Source: Blastobasis lacticolella
Taxonomy: Eukaryota; Arthropoda; Insecta; Lepidoptera; Blastobasidae
Assembly (NCBI GenBank): GCA_905147135.1
Contig: LR990053.1
Span: 14,086,501-14,150,500, forward strand
Reading direction: 5' to 3'
DNA length: 64,000 nucleotides
A model generated the notes under the pieces. That model saw only the letters and a list, made by a program, of their open reading frames with translations, was not told where the DNA came from and searched no databases. Below are positions 59,454 to 64,000 of this stretch, one piece after another. Positions within the stretch are counted from its first letter, which is position 1. Each line of letters starts with the position of its first letter. A program made the translations under genes and the position numbers.

Positions 59454-59870
59454 AATATCAACGAGCTTCCTTCAAACTTCCTTATTAAAGACAGCAACGG
59501 GTCTTAAACTTCTTTTAGGAATCAGCAAGAAGCTACTGAAACTACGACTAAAATAATAATGGATCCCTGTGACATTGTAGTAGTAGACATTGCTAATAAT
59601 TCCGTATAAAAGACATCAACGAGAGCTCTAACCTATTGAATAAAGAAGACAAACTCCCATTAAACTATTCTAATTATTAAGACAATAATGAGTGTAAACT
59701 TTTAATAAATCATATCATAGTTATCTAGCACCAATAACACAAGCTTTGCTTACTTTGGGGCTAGATGGCGCTGTGTGAATATGTCCACGATTATTTATTT
59801 ATTTATTTATTATTATTCATTTATGTGAACAAGCGCCTCTTAATCTTTTATAGGTACTAAACACATCAAC
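59452..59870. repeat. Degenerate array of about 35-bp units, locus 2
   Basis: Cores like AAAGACATCAACGAGC at about 59452, 59487, 59517, 59609 and 59860, with 'TTCCTTCAAACTTCC' spacers. Interrupted by a SINE 3' module at 59718-59812. Same unit as 22690-22850 and 23356-23460. Confidence 0.6.
59718..59812 (+). repeat. Solo SINE 3' module
   Basis: Near-identical to 58954-59050 ('agcacaagctttgcttagtt' type, then 'gctagatggcgctgtgtgaa', TTTA tail), 5'-truncated. Confidence 0.7.
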
Positions 59871-60362
59871 AAGCATATCGTAACAAGCAGGAAGGAGTGT
59901 AAGTACTTCGGCTGTTACGTCGATGAGTAAGATAGCCATAGTTTGGAAATACGGTGTCGGATTAAGGTGCCGTTCTGCGTTTTCTAAGCTCATAAAAGCC
60001 CTTTGCTGTACATCTTGATTTTCAGCTTGCTCCGTATCCGGTTTTCACGCTGCTTTATCTTCTCCATTCTCATGTACGGCCGAGAAGCATGGATACACAC
60101 AGAAGCTCTCATGTTGACCAACTGAACCACTCAGGTCATCAATACGTGAAGAGGCTGAACATAGTGGCATGTAAGCCACTATTAAAAAAAACCATTAGCG
60201 CCAATTTTTAAATTTGCGCCAATGGAGCACTTCCAAAAGAGCAATCAGTCTATAATTCTCTAGTCGGAGCTGCTGTATCGAAGGTGGAAATGGCCATCCT
60301 GATTACCAAACTGCATTAGCGGACGGCACGCCAACAAGAAGAACGAGCAGGAAAACCACAAC

Positions 60363-60533
60363 TGGTCCTATTTTTGAACCGCTCGCCTCGAGTCGAACAT
60401 ATTTGTAAAATATTCAGCGTAGCACGAATTTTATATTTTGATGCATGATGCTGATTGTTCGCTTTCGGTGTTTAAACGTCGCTTAAAATATTGTTTTCAT
60501 GCTAAGCAGGCGAGCGATTCAGTAATAGGACCC
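60363..60533. mobile_element. Hairpin MITE, family E
   Basis: GGTCCTATTTTTGAACCGC at the left pairs with 'gcgattcagtaataggacc' at the right. Inner 'gctcgcctcga' / 'caggcgagc'. About 171 bp. Confidence 0.65.
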
Positions 60534-61373
60534 CATTGTGAAATACAGAACAAAGAAACACAAATCAATCTGACAAAAATATTATTTAATTTCGTACTAT
60601 TTCTCAACTTCCTCACTTTAAAATCACAATACCTTTTAATTTCATTTGAAAATATTGATAAAAAAATACTAATATCATCGCATTATAAAACAAAACCAGC
60701 GATCATTTCAGCTACTTATGACTATAGTTGGCACTTACTGAGCACAGAGTAACATTTATAAAATAATTATGTAGTTAATATAATATTTACATGAAAACAC
60801 TTATAATAGCAATTGTATTGTACATTTGAATTGTGGCTTTATCTGTGTAATGAGTACCATCTAAATTATTAGTTTATTTTCTTTTGGTATGACCGGAAGT
60901 AACAAGGATTATCTTGTAGTGTCATCTTTTTAATTTAGATATTAATATGTAGACTGGACATCAGTCGTCGCAAAAAAAGTTATAATTTGAGAATAAGTAG
61001 GATAAACTTTTAGGAAAATAAAAGGATGCAAAGGTATACAAGATACATAATCCCGTGGTTTTCAATTAAAAAATAAAAAGCTAAATCAACGACTAAGTAA
61101 TACCGCCATTAAGTGTATAATGCCTAAAATTCACAAATGATTTGAAATCAACACGAGCCAGCGATCAGAATATGCTTTTCACAACCAAACCGTCAATGGA
61201 ACGAGTATTACCGTATATCAACTAAAAATAATTATTCTAATAAAACCACTGGAAGTTGAAAGGAAACAACGACTTAGGAACAAAACATTTACACCATTAA
61301 TTTTCAACAAATATACTATATTAGACTGTATTTTATATTTATAAAATTAAATGCTTTTTCACAAAAGTTCATT
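60534..61373. other. AT-rich spacer, no gene
   Basis: Probably the downstream flank of the minus-strand glycosyltransferase gene. No coding evidence. Confidence 0.5.
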
Positions 61374-61379
61374 TTTATT
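61374..61379 (-). terminator. Candidate poly(A) signal of the glycosyltransferase gene
   Basis: TTTATT on the plus strand is AATAAA on the minus strand, about 390 nt after the stop. Other AT-rich variants nearby cannot be excluded. Confidence 0.35.
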
Positions 61380-61765
61380 AGTAAATAGTTTCTCAACCAC
61401 ATTCTGGTTTATACCTACTAAAGCACCTAAAGACACCGATAATAAATAAAAATTATGCTTGTTCTAATTAAACTAACAAAACAAATACTTTTAAATGCAA
61501 TCGCACATATAATATAATTACGTAGTATTTAATCACTCAATTGATTGTTCGTTCGTTTATAAAAAAGATAATGTCAAAAGAATGTAAAGAAGTAGAAGTA
61601 TCCAAGAATAACTAAATCAAATTTGTACAAAAATAGTATTCTATATTTGCATTACAAGTAATAAACCTTTCGAGCCCCATGGTTGGTGATACTGAAATGT
61701 CATATCGGCTTTATATGTACAATTTTAAAATCTCTTCACAAACACTATTCTAGTTTAACCCTGTA

Positions 61766-62925
61766 CTAGCTAGCACCTTTCTCCTGCGCATCTGGCCACA
61801 GAATGTCTGGATGATTAAGCATATAGTAATACATTTGTTTCTCGCTCCCATACGTAGAAGCTTTAGTACCAAGACACATCAAAAACTGACTTTTTTCCAA
61901 GTTCTTATCACAGTCTACTGAATGGAATACATGCACCAAGCTATCGTCCGCTATCCTAAACACAGTCAAATTCGATTTTATCATAGTCTCAAACAATGAA
62001 ACATCCTCTAGTCCCCAACCTTTAATACTTAAATCGAATCCACCCACTCTCTCGAAATCACATTTGTATATACTGAGTAAACCAAATCCATATTGTCTAA
62101 AGTAACCGAAGTCATCGTTGATTTCTTTACTGTATTTCAAGTTGGCTAGTTCCCTATCAGTTTTCACACTGTTTTCACCACTAGTTATGTATTTACCTAA
62201 GTCTGTGTTAGTCACTAGAATTTCATCTTTGAATTTGTTAAAGTCTTCTCCGTGCACGACGTCTGGATTATATTCACTGAACACTATAGGGGAGTAGACT
62301 TGATTGTATTTGATTGTATTAATCCTAACTCTTCTAAGCGTATGATGATTAAACATCATATCAACGTCTACGAAGAAAACTAAGTCATCACTAGGACATT
62401 GCTTAAGTCCTTCAGTCAACGCTGCTCCTCTAGAGAAAACAGTTGAACCCATTCTGACCACGTGTATGTCTTTCCCGTACATACCATTGTAATAATCTAT
62501 AAGATCCTCAGTGTTTTTGTAATCCAATGGGTTTTTATTGTCTAAATATAGTACGACTATCAATGTCACAGCCTCATCACTTTTCAGCACTATATCTTCA
62601 TAGTTCCTCATAAAGCGTCCGAATATATCATGTCTCCCCGCAAGAGGGAGAATAAAATGAATCTTTCGGTCGTAAATCGGATATTCTTCTACATCACTGT
62701 ACCAAGTTAAGGCTTTGGGCAAGTTCTGTAACTTCATCAGACTACTTTCGAGGGCTCCTTTAACGTTGAGTTTGCCAAAATCCAAGAAACTGTTATGACG
62801 CTGATTCGACTCGTCGAAGTCGTCATAATCTGTTGAATAGATCTTGCCATCTTCATACTTTTCAAGTACTTCGGGACCATCGAAGGGCGGAGGATCTCCC
62901 ATAGGTAGCTCTCTAATTTCCATGC
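61766..62925 (-). CDS. Chondroitin synthase/GalNAc-transferase-type glycosyltransferase, last exon
   Basis: The exon starts at 62925 right after the acceptor tttacatttcag and ends with TAG at 61766-61768, coding about 385 residues. It holds the C-terminal GalNAc-transferase (CHGN) domain: KIHFILPLAGR, the metal-binding DVD in FFVDVDMMF (codons 62368-62360), SPIVFSEYNP, FRQYGFGL, the GWGLED catalytic motif (62020-62003) and, near the end, HVFHSVDCDKNL and CLGTKAS. These last blocks match chondroitin sulfate synthases best; CHPF and CSGALNACT share the fold. The enzyme adds GalNAc to chondroitin chains from UDP-sugar, in the Golgi lumen. The N-terminal transmembrane and first transferase regions lie beyond the window. 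Phase-1 junction with the exon at 63970-64000. Domain intact; subfamily not fully certain. Confidence 0.88.
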
Positions 62926-63969
62926 CTGAAATGTAAAGAAACAACATGATTCATACGTTTTTTATTACTTTATTTAAGTAGCGGTCTGTTTTGTCATCTT
63001 ATTTGTAGGTTTTCTGAACCCTGCTAAAAATCCATCGTTCCATAGTGTTTACAGTCTTATCCCACCACTAGTCCTTGATCGTGTGACTCTTTTTCTAGTT
63101 TCTAACCCATAATAAGTGTAAATTAAAAGTGAAATATCACATCACCCTCTCGTCCCATTTAGCACCGGTATCATTTCATCAACCGTACCACTGATAGTCA
63201 GTAAGGATCTTCCGCTAGGGCCTGGTTTGGTATACCTAACCAGTAAAGCAACATAGATCCGGTTCTATACCGGATCGGACCCAATAGAAATCTTTTCACA
63301 AGGGTGTCTGCTGAGGTTTTTACAAGTGAGTACAACATGAAGTTCTTTATTACGTGGACTGTCAATGCAGCGTACCATCGATATGGTGAACTGTCGCTTC
63401 AGTGACCTATCGATACAACGTTTTTGATATAACGACCATCGACATAGTGATTGTCGATTTCGTATCTAGACCCGTGTGAAATGGTTTTTACGGGGTCGGC
63501 AACACGCTGGTGCTGCAAATGTCCATGGGCTATGGTAACTGCTTACCATCAGGCGGACTGTACACTTGTTTGCCACCTTAGGGGTATAAAACCCCTTAGT
63601 GGTGTGTAAAGGGTGTGGTGTCTGTATCTATAACTTGCAAAATAAAATAAAATACATTCTCGTCTACTTTGAAAAGGTCAATTTATATGAATGAATTATT
63701 TATTGCTTCAAAATGTGGTATAAAAAATATTTGACAATGAGATAGGTACTCGCTTTTCACACTTTACCAGAACCCTGCATGCAATATTTAAAGTAATAGG
63801 TTAATCTAGTCCATAACAAAATGTTCGTAGGTAACAAATTTCATAAGTAATCATTAATCTACGAAATAAATATGTCATTCTTAATAATTTGAGTCTTTTA
63901 CAACAATTAACTAAGATGAAGAGGAATAGATATGTCACTACAATTATGCTAATACATTATAATACTTAC
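62926..63969 (-). other. Intron of the glycosyltransferase gene
   Basis: A phase-1 intron of 1044 nt with donor GTAAGTATT (63969-63961) and acceptor CAG (62928-62926). It contains a family B LINE tail on the plus strand at 63481-63600. Confidence 0.8.
63481..63600 (+). repeat. LINE 3' end, family B, in an intron
   Basis: 'acggggtcggcaacacgctgg', 'atgggctatggtaactgctt', 'accatcaggcggactgtaca' and 'cttgtttgccacctt' in order. Plus strand, opposite to the host gene. Confidence 0.65.
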
Positions 63970-64000
63970 CAGTAAAACTCTGCTGCAAGTACGCGTGTCT
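63970..64000 (-). CDS. Glycosyltransferase, end of the penultimate exon
   Basis: On the minus strand the window edge reads codons RHAYLQQSFT plus one base, then the donor GTAAGTATT. Joining to 62925 restores GGC (Gly) and the frame of the last exon. The exon continues outside the window. Confidence 0.75.

Overview
The window looks like nuclear DNA of a moth or butterfly (Lepidoptera). It is AT-rich and intron-bearing. It carries a glycine-rich lepidopteran-type cuticle protein gene and a dense set of lepidopteran-style repeats: Lep1/Helitron-like elements ending in CTAG, (GAT)n-tailed retroposon ends, tRNA-headed SINEs, short hairpin MITEs and several LINE clades. Species cannot be told from this sequence. 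I see no bacterial features, rRNA, functional tRNA or CRISPR array.

Host genes. (1) Two tandem, same-strand short-chain dehydrogenases of the retinol-dehydrogenase-like type: the 3' end of one at 2-532 and a complete intronless one at 3944-4864. Each has lost a different part of the Ser-Tyr-Lys catalytic set. (2) A secreted glycine-rich cuticle protein (pupal-cuticle-protein-36-like), with an 18-nt first coding exon at 41558-41575, a 4.4-kb intron and a GC-rich second exon at 45986-46528. (3) On the minus strand at the right edge, the last exon (61766-62925) and the end of the previous exon (63970-64000) of a chondroitin-type glycosyltransferase.

Mobile DNA fills most of the rest. 5660-6682 is a truncated LINE with a G-rich array in its 3' UTR. 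9-12 kb, 15.7-17.6 kb, 19.6-24.7 kb and 26.5-29.1 kb are mosaics of MITEs, Helitron-like elements, SINEs and LINE tails; two insertions there keep 17-bp target-site duplications. 32151-about 35500 is a CR1/Daphne-like LINE on the minus strand, with an (ATGAAT)-type tail and one clear frameshift. 38.7-41.1 kb and 49.8-50.9 kb hold further LINE fragments. 53.7-59.06 kb is a near-complete LOA-like LINE: a DUF4780-like ORF1 with one frameshift, and an intact endonuclease/RT/RNase H ORF2 starting in a TAATG overlap. Its 3' end runs directly into a tRNA-derived SINE and looks chimeric.

The most unusual items are the complementary catalytic losses in the SDR pair, the LOA-SINE junction, a degenerate array of about 35-bp units at two sites 37 kb apart, and a MITE nested inside another MITE with a clean 3-bp duplication. 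The host genes do not form one pathway, although cuticle protein, glycosyltransferase and SDR are all plausible epidermal or metabolic genes. Long stretches without a recognised gene are listed as such.
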